Below, in pieces: positions 33,343 to 41,368 of a stretch of DNA of 64,000 nt; within the stretch, counting starts at the first letter, position 1, and the number at the start of each line of letters is the position of its first letter. Source of the DNA: Gemmatimonadaceae bacterium (GTDB lineage: Bacteria > Gemmatimonadota > Gemmatimonadetes > Gemmatimonadales > Gemmatimonadaceae); contig JAICJQ010000001.1 in assembly GCA_025928335.1 (NCBI GenBank), positions 30,320-94,319 on the forward strand. The letters are read 5' to 3'. Under the pieces are notes generated by a model, which worked only from the letters and a program-made list of their open reading frames with translations, had not been told where the DNA came from and did no database searches. Position numbers and translations under genes: made by a program.

Positions 33343-34430
33343 GCCCCGGCGGTGTGATAGGGGATTTCGATCGTCACCCGCGTCCCCGACGGTAAACGCG
33401 GGGCGACCTCCACCCGATGCTCGCTTCCATAGAGGTGCGCGAGCCGGGACCGCAATCCACCGAGCCCGATGCCCGCGCCTGCGTTGGCCGACGGACCGTC
33501 GCTCACGCCGACGCCGTCGTCCTCCACGACCAATCGCAGTCGCTCGTCCGGTCGTTCCGCCGAAACCCACACCGATCCGCCGGATTCCCGTGGCGCGATC
33601 CCGTGACGGACGGCGTTCTCCACGACCGGCTGCAAGATGAGTTGGGGGACGAGGGCCTGTCTCGCTTCGTCGGTCGAGCGCAATCCGATCGACAACCGAT
33701 CGTTGAAGCGGACGCGCTGAATGGCCAGATACTGCTCGACGAGATGAAGTTCTTCGGCGAGCTGGATTTCCGCACCCGGGTCGGCGCGCAACGATGCGCG
33801 GAGCAAGTCGCTCAGCTGCCCGAGCATCACCTCGGCCGCAGCCGGGTCGTCGCGGATGAGCGCCGCGATCGCGTTCAGTGTGTTGAACAAGAAGTGCGGT
33901 CGCAGCCGGCTTTCGAGCGACGCGAGCTTTGCCTCGGCGAGATCAACCTCGAGACGGACGGCGTGAACGTCCCGCTCCCGGACAGCCTTATTGTAGGCGG
34001 CGGCGTGATACGCCATCGCGACGAACGCGTACGTGAGAAAATTCCTCCCGGACTGGACGACGAACAGGTTGATCGCCCCTTCGATCACACTGTCCACGAT
34101 GTTGATCCCGAGGAGATGCCGGATCAAAGAGACCAGTAGCGAATGCGTGACGGAAAAGAGCAGGCTGAGCCCGAGTTGCTTGAGAAGCCAACGCTTTCGC
34201 GGAGCGCCGAGGACGGGGTATCGCCGAGCGACGGCGATGACCGCCGGAAGGAGGAGTAGCCACGTGAACCAGATGACCGTCTGCCGCTGCAGAGCAACCG
34301 GCAACGACACCTGGTTCGGTCCGGCCGCCCACTGCGGAATGGCGAACAGCACCGTGAGCAGAACGGTGCAGCTCAGCGCGACGCGCCAGTTGACCTTGGG
34401 AGGCGGGGAGTCGATCACAACGTCAGGCAT
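33339..34430 (-). CDS. LytS-type sensor histidine kinase
   Basis: The product is 363 aa from ATG 34430. The N-terminal half has four or five membrane spans. The His_kinase (PF06580-like) motif RPHFLFNTLNAI holds the phospho-acceptor H179, and an ATPase domain follows (QPVVENAVRHGI N-box; EDDGVGVSD; GIGLGGLRSRL). The frame stays open 56 codons upstream, but that extension is encoded by palindromic repeats and gives a repetitive RGQTPF peptide, so it is rejected. It pairs with the LytTR regulator downstream. Confidence 0.9.
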   Translation of the reverse strand: MPDVVIDSPPPKVNWRVALSCTVLLTVLFAIPQWAAGPNQVSLPVALQRQTVIWFTWLLLLPAVIAVARRYPVLGAPRKRWLLKQLGLSLLFSVTHSLLVSLIRHLLGINIVDSVIEGAINLFVVQSGRNFLTYAFVAMAYHAAAYNKAVRERDVHAVRLEVDLAEAKLASLESRLRPHFLFNTLNAIAALIRDDPAAAEVMLGQLSDLLRASLRADPGAEIQLAEELHLVEQYLAIQRVRFNDRLSIGLRSTDEARQALVPQLILQPVVENAVRHGIAPRESGGSVWVSAERPDERLRLVVEDDGVGVSDGPSANAGAGIGLGGLRSRLAHLYGSEHRVEVAPRLPSGTRVTIEIPYHTAGA

Positions 34431-34532
34431 TGCGGTACGGTGCGCCGCGGTAGGCCCGCCCGCAACCAGCCTGCGGTGAACGACAGCATTTGAGCGCCGA
34501 ACAGCGTCGCCGAACGGAACGGGGTAACGGAA

Positions 34533-34571
34533 CGGGGTCAGACTCCGTTTTGAAAACGGAGTCTGACCCCG
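34533..34571. repeat. Near-perfect 39-base palindrome of the GGGGTCAGACTCC type
   Basis: CGGGGTCAGACTCCGTTTT (34533-34551) and its exact complement (34553-34571) are separated by one base, giving a 19-bp stem. It is the longest inverted repeat seen in the window and the fullest copy of this dispersed repeat family. Confidence 0.9.
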
Positions 34572-34578
34572 CTGAAAA

Positions 34579-34690
34579 AACGGAGTCTGACCCCGCATAC
34601 GCAGTTAAGTCGTAAAGCACGAGCCTGAGGCCCGGTAAACGACGAAAAACGACGGAGTCCGCCCGTTCAAAAAGCGGAGTCTGACCCCGT
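34579..34690. repeat. Two further CGGAGTCTGACCCCG repeat copies
   Basis: Copies at about 34581-34595 and 34675-34689 carry the same half-element as the palindrome at 34533. A decayed version (CGGAGTCCGCCCG) lies near 34653-34665. Confidence 0.8.
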
Positions 34691-34714
34691 TCGCGGCGAT
34701 TGGGAACGATGGAA

Positions 34715-34749
34715 AACGAAAGGGCGCCTTCGGCGCCCTTTCGTTCCAA
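34715..34749 (-). terminator. Rho-independent terminator of the aminomutase operon
   Basis: AACGAAAGGGCGCC (34715-34728) pairs perfectly with 34732-34745 around a 3-base loop. On the minus strand the stem ends in a T-rich CGTTTTCC. It follows the kamA-like stop and shows the operon ends here. Confidence 0.8.
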
Positions 34750-34750
34750 C

Positions 34751-35929
34751 TCAAGTCCCTGTTTTCCGTTTTCTCGCCACGGGCTTCTTCCGTGGCTTGG
34801 GCTTCTTGCCCACCTGAATCGGAACGATGTCCGACTCCGCCGCCGCCGCGTCGCCACAACCGGCGACAGCGATCGCCGGCTGGCGCGGCTGCTTATAGAC
34901 GTACCGCTCGCCCGCGTAGTTCCGGAAGACCACCTCGTCCTCGTTGATCTCCTCGACGTACTCCGGAAGCAGAGGAACCTTGCCGCCGCCCCCCGGCGCG
35001 TCGATCACGAAATGCGGTACGGCCAGACCGGAGGTCCATCCTCTCAAAGCCTTCACGATCTCGAGACCCTTCTCGACGTTGGTCCGGAAGTGCTCACCGC
35101 CCGCTACCTGGTCTGCCATATAGATGTAGTAGGGGCGGACGCGGGCCTTGAGGAGCTTCTGCATCAGCTCCTTCATGATCTGCGGGTCGTCGTTCACGCC
35201 GCGGAGGAGCACCGTCTGGCAGCCGAGCGGCACGCCGGCGTCGGCCAGCCGTCCGAGGGCCGCGATGGACTCGGGCGTGAGCTCGGCCGGATGGTTGAAG
35301 TGCGTGTTCATATAGATGGGATGGTACTTCTTCACCATCTCGCAGAACTCGGGCGTGATCCGCGACGGCAGGTGCGATGTGATCCGGCTGCCGAGGCGGA
35401 TGATCTCGATGTGCGGGATCTCGCGCAGACGCTGGAAGAAGTACTCGAGGCGGCGGTCGGAGAGCATCATCGGGTCGCCGCCCGACATGATCACGTCGCG
35501 AATCTCCGTGTGTTCGCGGAGGTATTGGAAGGCCGACTCGAACTGATTGAGTGGGATCTTTTCGGGATCGCCGACTTTCCGGCGCCGCGTGCAGAACCGG
35601 CAGTAGCTCGCGCAAACCGGACTGACGAGGAAGAGCGCCCGATCGGGGTATCGATGCGTGATGTTCGGGACCGGGGAGTCGCCGTCTTCGTCGAGCGAGT
35701 CGATCACGCCGTCGACGATGTCGAGCTCCTGGACCGTGGGCACGTACTGCTGCCACATCGGGTCGCCGATCTCCTTGATCGTGCTCAGGACGTTCGGCGT
35801 GAGACGCATCTGGAAATTGTCGAACGCCGGTTGCAAGGCATCGACGTCGATGACGTCGGACCCGTACCGATCAGCGAGCTTGTCGAGGGTATCGACGCTC
35901 TCGTGGAGGATCTTCTGCCAGTCACTCAT
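34751..35929 (-). CDS. kamA: Lysine 2,3-aminomutase (KamA family radical SAM enzyme)
   Basis: The product is 392 aa. The radical-SAM cluster is C106-x3-C110-x2-C113 (CASYCRFC). The PLP lysine lies in PGGGGK (K317). Two aspartates that in clostridial lysine 2,3-aminomutase hold the substrate amino group are kept (D273 in YMADQ, D310 in VIDAPGGGG), which favours lysine over glutamate. The reaction converts L-lysine to beta-lysine. A 19-residue basic tail (KKPKPRKKPVARKRK) is extra. It is the last gene of a minus-strand run with GNAT and two ATP-grasp genes, so beta-lysine is probably acylated or ligated. No EF-P partner genes (epmA) are nearby. Confidence 0.88.
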   Translation of the reverse strand: MSDWQKILHESVDTLDKLADRYGSDVIDVDALQPAFDNFQMRLTPNVLSTIKEIGDPMWQQYVPTVQELDIVDGVIDSLDEDGDSPVPNITHRYPDRALFLVSPVCASYCRFCTRRRKVGDPEKIPLNQFESAFQYLREHTEIRDVIMSGGDPMMLSDRRLEYFFQRLREIPHIEIIRLGSRITSHLPSRITPEFCEMVKKYHPIYMNTHFNHPAELTPESIAALGRLADAGVPLGCQTVLLRGVNDDPQIMKELMQKLLKARVRPYYIYMADQVAGGEHFRTNVEKGLEIVKALRGWTSGLAVPHFVIDAPGGGGKVPLLPEYVEEINEDEVVFRNYAGERYVYKQPRQPAIAVAGCGDAAAAESDIVPIQVGKKPKPRKKPVARKRKTGT

Positions 35930-35970
35930 GCGCGACGACTCCGTTCAGTCGTGGGGAGGGGGTGCAGCAC

Positions 35971-36483
35971 CTACAAATGCGTGAGACGCTTGATGTACAC
36001 GACCCGGGCATCGCCCGGGGCGTAGAAGTCGGTGAGGCGCGCGGCTTCTGTCATGCCGTGCACTTCGTAAAACTTTCTCGTCGACACATAGTCATCTCGC
36101 GACGACGTTTCGACGACGAGCAACCGAGCTTCACGTTGACGAAGACGGCGCTCGACCTCGTCGAGCAACTGCGATCCGCCGCCTTCACCTTGAAACGCGG
36201 GGTGCATCGCAATCCAATACAGATCGTATGTGCGATCGGTGCCGGGCGTCGCGCCGTAGCACACGTATCCGACGAGCTGCCCTTCGCGCGAGAACGACCC
36301 CACGAACTCGTAGTTCGCCACGCCGTCGCCCGGATCGTACGGCGCGCGTGCCGGTCCCGCCGCGAAGGTTTCGTCGAACAGCTCGAGCGCCACCTGCACT
36401 TCGTCGTCACGAAAGACCGACGTGGCGTCGAGAATCTCACGAATCCGATTGCGATGCCCCCGCTGCAACGCTCCAAGTCTCAC
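35971..36483 (-). CDS. GNAT N-acetyltransferase
   Basis: The product is 170 aa from GTG 36483, with GGGGGAGGAG upstream on the minus strand; the longer open frame overlaps the next gene. The acetyl-CoA motif region reads LYWIAMHPAFQGEGGGSQLL (Q/R-x-x-G-x-G/A type), followed by RLLVVETSSRDDY and KFYEVHGM. It lies between kamA and an ATP-grasp gene, seven bases from the latter. In archaea and some bacteria a KamA/acetyltransferase pair makes N-epsilon-acetyl-beta-lysine, an osmolyte; the same role is possible here. Confidence 0.82.
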   Translation of the reverse strand: MRLGALQRGHRNRIREILDATSVFRDDEVQVALELFDETFAAGPARAPYDPGDGVANYEFVGSFSREGQLVGYVCYGATPGTDRTYDLYWIAMHPAFQGEGGGSQLLDEVERRLRQREARLLVVETSSRDDYVSTRKFYEVHGMTEAARLTDFYAPGDARVVYIKRLTHL

Positions 36484-36490
36484 GGCCAAC

Positions 36491-37579
36491 CTACTCCTCC
36501 CCCTCGCCAGCCGTCGCGACGGTGGCGAAGAGATCGAGCTCCGACCGATTGCTTCCGGTCGTGACCTCGACTCCCGACAACCGCTGCGCAAGAACCCATT
36601 CGTCCGCCGGCGGGACCTCGCGACCGCGCACGAGGGCGAGCTCACAAATGCTCCTGATGAGCGCCCCGTACTCGATCCCCGCCACGCCAGCCATCCTCGC
36701 CAATCCCGCATCAGGAGCGATGTCCGGATTGGCATTCACTTCCAGAATCCACGGGCGCCCCTGGTCGTCGATACGCATGTCGACGCGACCGTAGCCGCAG
36801 CCGCCGGAGAGCTTCCACGCGCGGAGCGCGACACTCCGCACTTGGGCGGCGACCTTTGCCGGAAGGCGAGCCGGACATCGCGGTTTCCCGCCGACGTCGT
36901 CGGTGCTCCCGGTGACCCACTTCGAGGTGTACGTAACGATTCGCCAGCGGCCCGCCGGCATTTTCCCGAAGTCGATCTCGGCGATCGGCAGCACCGTGTC
37001 GCCAAGAATGCCGACGTTCACCTCGCGGCCGTCGATGTAGCGCTGAACGAGGACCTCGTCCCATACCTCGAGCATCGCTTCGACGCGCTCTTTGAGCTGA
37101 CGCATGTTCCGCACGACCGACCGCTGCTCGACGCCGAGCGAGGCGTCTTCCGCGGCTGGCTTGACGATAGCGGGGAAGCCGACGCCGACGAGTGGCTCGC
37201 CGCGGCGGATCGCCGTGAATTTCGGAATCGGCAGACCGGCGCGGTCGAGCATGCCGTTGACGACATGCTTCCTGAGGCAGATCGACGCCGTGTAGCTGGT
37301 CGCACCGGTGAACGGGATCTTGAACAGCTCGAGGACCGAAATGACCGAGGACTCGAGATGGGCGATGCCGTCGATCCCCTCGCACATGTTGAAGGCGAGG
37401 TCGAACTTGCCGCGGCGGAGTTTCTCGATCCACTTGCCGTCGTGGAAGACCGGGATGTACCCGACCGTGTTTCCCTCGGCGACGAGCGAGCGTTCGATTG
37501 CCTCGACCGTGCTCAGGATCAGCAAGTCGGGCTTGGTCGCGTACGCGGACGCGCCGTCGAAGAGGATGGCGATCTTCAT
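36491..37579 (-). CDS. ATP-grasp ligase, D-Ala-D-Ala ligase-like (second)
   Basis: The product is 362 aa from ATG 37579; upstream extension rejected. The domain order follows D-Ala-D-Ala ligase: N-terminal Rossmann part (DLAFNMCEGIDG), ATP-grasp centre (FPAIVKPAAEDASLGV, QRYIDGREVNVGI), and metal site RVDMRIDDQGRPWILEVNANPD. The family joins a carboxylate to an amine through an acyl-phosphate. The C-terminus has an extra ~45 residues. It overlaps the first ATP-grasp gene by ATGA and shares its overall plan, so the pair probably arose by duplication. Substrates may include beta-lysine; not peptidoglycan-specific by context. Confidence 0.85.
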   Translation of the reverse strand: MKIAILFDGASAYATKPDLLILSTVEAIERSLVAEGNTVGYIPVFHDGKWIEKLRRGKFDLAFNMCEGIDGIAHLESSVISVLELFKIPFTGATSYTASICLRKHVVNGMLDRAGLPIPKFTAIRRGEPLVGVGFPAIVKPAAEDASLGVEQRSVVRNMRQLKERVEAMLEVWDEVLVQRYIDGREVNVGILGDTVLPIAEIDFGKMPAGRWRIVTYTSKWVTGSTDDVGGKPRCPARLPAKVAAQVRSVALRAWKLSGGCGYGRVDMRIDDQGRPWILEVNANPDIAPDAGLARMAGVAGIEYGALIRSICELALVRGREVPPADEWVLAQRLSGVEVTTGSNRSELDLFATVATAGEGEE

Positions 37580-38724
37580 ACTGGCAGGGCGACGGGCGAT
37601 GGGCGACGGGCGGCGGCTCGTCGCTTCGTGCGAAGCTGGACGCCGGTGCGCTCGGCGGCGTGACGTAGCGCGCTCTGAATCAGCTCGTCGTAGCCGAGGC
37701 CCGCGGCTCGCGCGGCCTTGGGCAGGCACGAGTTGTCTTCCGGATTCGGAAGGATGCCGGGAAGCGGATTCACTTCGACAATGTTTGGCGTCCCGTTGGC
37801 GTCGAGCCGGACATCGATGCGCGACCAGTCGCGGCAGCCGAGGATCCGGTAGGCGCGGAGCACCACGTCTTCGATCGAGCGCTGGAGCGCGGGGCTGACG
37901 CGAGCGGGGCACTCGAAGATGTCGAGCGGCTCATCTGGTGTATCCCAGACCCACTTGGCTTCGTAGCCGTAGATCGGCAGAGCACCCTCGGGCAGCGACT
38001 CGAAGTTCATTCCAACGAGAGGAAGCACTTGTGCCGACGCGCCGTTCCCGAGCACGCCGCAGGTGAATTCGGCGCCGGTCAGGAATTCTTCGGTGATGAC
38101 CGGCTGGTCGTAGGTCGTGAGGAGAAAGCGCGCCTGCGCTTCGAGCTCGTCACGGTCGCGGACGAAATTCCTCTCCGTGATGCCCTTCGACGATCCCTCG
38201 TGGATCGGTTTCACAAAGAGCGGGAATTTCGAGAAGATGGAGTCTGACCCCATCTCCGCGGCGAGGAGCCGCGTGAGCGACGCCTCGTCCTCGATCACGG
38301 CAAAGCGTGCGTTCGGGACGCCGTGGGCCCTCAAGAAATCTTTCGTGCGCGCCTTGTCGAGGCAGAGCGAGAGCGTGAACGGGTCGCTGCCAGAGTAGGG
38401 AATCGCGAAAAATTCGCAGATTGCCGGAACGTGGGCTTCGCGGTTCGTGCCGTGAAGTCCTTCGGCGATGTTGAAGACGATGTCGGGGCGTTCAGCGCGG
38501 AGGCGCTCGGGGAGGCTCTCGTTGGCCTCGATGCGGATCACGTCGCCAAAAGCGGAGAGGGCGGAGGCGACGGCGTCGATCGTTTCGGCGGAATCCCACT
38601 CCGCGTAGACGTCGGCGGTACTAGGAGGCTCTTCGTCGGGACGATGATCGATGGCGGCCGTCCCGGTACGGCCCCCTGCACTCAGCTCTGGTTTTTGGTT
38701 GTACGCGAACCCGATCCGCGTCAT
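37576..38724 (-). CDS. ATP-grasp ligase, D-Ala-D-Ala ligase-like (first)
   Basis: The product is 382 aa and starts the operon. Features: DIVFNIAEGLHGTNREAHVPAI, ATP-grasp LFVKPIHEGSSKGI, EEFLTGAEFTCGVLG, and metal site RIDVRLDANGTPNIVEVNPLPG. It has GYDELI near the C-terminus, as in the family. A palindromic repeat lies in frame at 38237-38253 and encodes MGSDSIF between the two lobes. The following gene is a second ATP-grasp ligase (ATGA overlap). Together with GNAT and KamA it suggests synthesis of a small modified peptide or osmolyte. Confidence 0.85.
   Translation of the reverse strand: MTRIGFAYNQKPELSAGGRTGTAAIDHRPDEEPPSTADVYAEWDSAETIDAVASALSAFGDVIRIEANESLPERLRAERPDIVFNIAEGLHGTNREAHVPAICEFFAIPYSGSDPFTLSLCLDKARTKDFLRAHGVPNARFAVIEDEASLTRLLAAEMGSDSIFSKFPLFVKPIHEGSSKGITERNFVRDRDELEAQARFLLTTYDQPVITEEFLTGAEFTCGVLGNGASAQVLPLVGMNFESLPEGALPIYGYEAKWVWDTPDEPLDIFECPARVSPALQRSIEDVVLRAYRILGCRDWSRIDVRLDANGTPNIVEVNPLPGILPNPEDNSCLPKAARAAGLGYDELIQSALRHAAERTGVQLRTKRRAAARRPSPVALPV
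38237..38253. repeat. Palindromic repeat copy inside the first ATP-grasp gene
   Basis: ATGGAGTCTGACCCCAT carries the same core as the intergenic repeats at 13879 and 34533. It is in frame and encodes MGSDSI of the ligase, so the repeat has been accepted into a coding sequence. Confidence 0.75.
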
Positions 38725-38895
38725 CCCGTCTCTTGTGAGCGTCTGCGGCGTGAGTGCCGCGAGAATTCCGAGCTTCGAGAAGTGCGTCGCGTATTCCAGT
38801 GCGACGGTGGGGGCAAGAGAAATGCCACACCTCTCCGTCGCGCAAAATACGCGCGACGAAAAAAACCCGCAATGATTTTTTCGCTCAGATCGATC

Positions 38896-39693
38896 TCAGA
38901 CCTTGTGATAGAAAACGCGCGCGGCTTCGCGTCGATCGTCGGCCGTGTAGATCTCGAAATCGGAAAAGAATCCCGGCGCCTCGTGCTGCAGGAGACGAAT
39001 CACCACCACCGCCATCCGACGGATCTCGAGCTCCGCGCCCTCGCTCGAGCGCAACTCGAGCATCGTCCGCCATGCGCGAGCGTTCCCCGTCACGACGATC
39101 TTCGTCTCGGTCGCATTCGGCAAGACCGCGCGCGCCGCTTCGCGCGCCATCTTCCGGCGATGGACTTTGTCCGCCACCCAGCTGTAACGCGTCATCAGCT
39201 CGCCGACGAGCTCCACGTATTTCGCCTGCGCCCCTTCCACCTGCTCGCGCCACGCCGACTCGAGCGTGTCGTCGCCGACCATCGCCGGCGGAACGACGAA
39301 GCTCGCCTCCGACTCGTCCACATAGCGCTGCGAGAGCTGCGAGTACGCGAAACCGGCGCGATGACGCACCAGCTCGTGGGTGAGCGACCGACTCACGCCC
39401 TCGAACAGCAGAGAATAGTTCGCATGCTCCAGCACGCTCCCGTGGCCCTGCTTCTTGATGTTCTCGAGGTACTCGCGCGTTTCGCGCTTGGCCGGATTGT
39501 GCTGACTCATGTAACAGAGTCGGCCGGCGAATTCGGCGAGCTGCTCGCCGTCGGTGCTCTCTCCCATCAGGGTCACCGCCAGATGCTCCGGCATCGTGAA
39601 GCTCGGACGGGAGAGCACGGTCACGACGGGTTCAGTGTAGTATCGAGGCGACGTCATCGAGGCACGCGAGGCCTGAGCAGTGGTGGCGGTCAT
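38896..39693 (-). CDS. thyX: Flavin-dependent thymidylate synthase ThyX
   Basis: The product is 265 aa. The ThyX motif RHRAGFAYSQLSQR lies at 110-123 (R110, H111, R112, S118, S121, R123). The enzyme methylates dUMP to dTMP using methylene-tetrahydrofolate, NADPH and FAD. An N-terminal extension of about 20 residues precedes the core, and ATG 39657 is an alternative start. The next minus-strand gene upstream is an FAD oxidase 46 bases away, unrelated in pathway. Confidence 0.95.
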   Translation of the reverse strand: MTATTAQASRASMTSPRYYTEPVVTVLSRPSFTMPEHLAVTLMGESTDGEQLAEFAGRLCYMSQHNPAKRETREYLENIKKQGHGSVLEHANYSLLFEGVSRSLTHELVRHRAGFAYSQLSQRYVDESEASFVVPPAMVGDDTLESAWREQVEGAQAKYVELVGELMTRYSWVADKVHRRKMAREAARAVLPNATETKIVVTGNARAWRTMLELRSSEGAELEIRRMAVVVIRLLQHEAPGFFSDFEIYTADDRREAARVFYHKV

Positions 39694-39739
39694 GAGGACA
39701 AAATCAACCGGATCACCCCCCGCACGACAAGGCGGGATC

Positions 39740-41368
39740 TCACTTCGCGGCGTCGGCCAACAGTGCGAGGCGAAAACTGGAATACGCCCGATCGCGCTCG
39801 ACGCGATCGAGAACAGCGCGTGCCTTGGGCGGAAGCGGCGAGAGACCCAGATCGTACTTGATCTCCCCGAGCGGGCGCTCGCCGGGCAGCGCGGTCTTCA
39901 CGCCCGGGTTCAAGATGCCGAGCGGATCGAACGTCTGCTTCACCGCCGCGAATCGTTCGACGGCAGTGACACTCCACATCCGCGGGATGAGCGGCGTCCG
40001 CAACCGTCCGTCGCCGTGCTCGCCCGTCAGCGTGCCGCCGAGTGATGCCGCTAGTGCCGTGACATCGGTGAGGATTCGCTCGACGCGGTCGCGCCAGCCC
40101 GGCCGTCCGACATCTATCAGTGGGTTCACATGCACGTGTGCGTCGCCGGCGTGGCCGAAAATCACACCCCGAGTCTCATTCGCGGCGAGAATTCGGCGAA
40201 CACCACGCACGTACGCCGGCAATCGCTCCGGCGGAACGGCACAGTCTTCGACGAACTGCATCGAGCGAAGGCGGGCGTCGAGCCGCGCGAGAATCGGACT
40301 CGCCGCGTGGCGTAGCTCCCAGATCTCCGTCTCATGAGCACCGTCGAGCGCCAGGCGAGTCGCGGTCGCGCCGGCATCGCGAAAGGCGCGCTCGACGGCC
40401 CGCGCCGCCTCCGCGGCATCAGTCGTGTAAGCGCCTTCGACCTCGACGAGTAGAGCGGCTTCGGTATCCGCCGGAAGCTCCGTCGCGCCTCCGCTGGCCG
40501 CCACATCGAGGAACGTTCGGTCGAGCAGCTCGCAGGCCGACGCACCGGACGCGCGCGCGCGGCCCGCCGCGACGACGGCGTCTTCGAGCGACGAAAACGC
40601 GCTCAGCAGGCTGCTCGTCGCGCCGGCGACGGGAATGAGCGCCAATTCGAGCTCCACAAAAAACGCTAGCGTGCCCTCGCTCCCCACGAGTACGTCGATC
40701 AACTCTCCAGATCGCGCGAACTCGGCGACCGCGTAACCCGACGAATCCTTGAGAACTCCCGGATGCACGGACGGCTCCACTGCTTCCGCCGGGATCAGCG
40801 TCGCAGCCAACGCCTCAAACCGATCGATCACCGGATTTCCGCGAGGCGGCTCAACCCCACGGCTGAGAAACGCCCGCGAGCCATCAGCGAAGACGCAGTC
40901 GATGGATTTCACCCAGTGCCGCGTCGATCCGAATTTGAGCGAGTGCGCTCCGGCGGCATTCGTCGACGCCATTCCGCCAACCGTGCAGAAGGCGCCGCTC
41001 GACGGATCGACCGGAAAGCGAAGTCCGTGCGACCGAGCCGCGGACTCGACCGCACCGCGCGTCGCACCAGGGCCAACGCGCACCGTGCGGGTTGAAACAT
41101 CGACGTCGCCGATCTGATTCCAGCGGCTGAGATCCACGATCACGCCACGCCCGATGGCGCCGCCCGGCATGCTGCTGCCCGATCCGCGCGGGATCAGCGA
41201 CGTGCGCGCGGCCGCCGCCCAGCGCACGAGGGTGACGAGATCGTCGGCGTCTATCGGGACGGCTACCGCGATTGGAATAGCTTGACCGATACCCGCCGCC
41301 TCGGAGTACGCCGCCCGGGCGTCGTCGTCGGTTCGATACTCGCCGCGAAAACCGGCTGGGCCGGACAA
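39740..41368 (-). CDS. FAD-binding oxidase, glycolate/D-lactate oxidase (GlcD) type
   Basis: The product is 542 aa from TTG 41368, which directly follows the TAG of the upstream gene; no other start keeps the FAD domain whole. The PCMH FAD domain shows IPRGSGSSMPGGAIGRG and GGMASTNAAGAHSLKFG. The C-terminal FAD-oxidase domain shows FGHAGDAHVHVNP, GGTLTGEHGDGRLRTP and FDPLGILNPGVK. The family oxidises 2-hydroxy acids such as glycolate or D-lactate. No GlcE/GlcF partner was seen, so the electron acceptor is open. Confidence 0.85.
   Translation of the reverse strand: MSGPAGFRGEYRTDDDARAAYSEAAGIGQAIPIAVAVPIDADDLVTLVRWAAAARTSLIPRGSGSSMPGGAIGRGVIVDLSRWNQIGDVDVSTRTVRVGPGATRGAVESAARSHGLRFPVDPSSGAFCTVGGMASTNAAGAHSLKFGSTRHWVKSIDCVFADGSRAFLSRGVEPPRGNPVIDRFEALAATLIPAEAVEPSVHPGVLKDSSGYAVAEFARSGELIDVLVGSEGTLAFFVELELALIPVAGATSSLLSAFSSLEDAVVAAGRARASGASACELLDRTFLDVAASGGATELPADTEAALLVEVEGAYTTDAAEAARAVERAFRDAGATATRLALDGAHETEIWELRHAASPILARLDARLRSMQFVEDCAVPPERLPAYVRGVRRILAANETRGVIFGHAGDAHVHVNPLIDVGRPGWRDRVERILTDVTALAASLGGTLTGEHGDGRLRTPLIPRMWSVTAVERFAAVKQTFDPLGILNPGVKTALPGERPLGEIKYDLGLSPLPPKARAVLDRVERDRAYSSFRLALLADAAK

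Larger units (their letters stand above)
34431..34714. other. Gene-free stretch with palindromic repeats
   Basis: Together with the hairpin at 34715-34745 this is a 320-base gap between the histidine kinase start and the kamA-like gene end. It holds four copies of the GG(G/A)GTCTGACCCC repeat and no convincing gene. Its translations give the artefact peptides GQTPF and GSDPVF. Confidence 0.7.

Noticed and set aside
34431-34598. N-terminal extension of the LytS-type kinase frame (RGQTPF repeats)
   Set aside because: It is encoded by palindromic DNA repeats that give the same peptide in unrelated frames, and a good ATG at 34430 precedes the membrane domain.
34700-36025. Long plus-strand open frame opposite kamA
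   Set aside because: Shadow of the aminomutase gene; composition and lack of motifs do not support a protein.
38725-38895. Small plus-strand gene between the ATP-grasp and thyX genes
   Set aside because: The short frame begins inside the antisense of the ligase gene and has no ribosome-binding site; the gap more likely holds the operon promoter.
38323-39861. Long plus-strand open frame opposite ThyX and the first ATP-grasp gene
   Set aside because: Spans two real genes and their gap in antisense; no start signal or motif.
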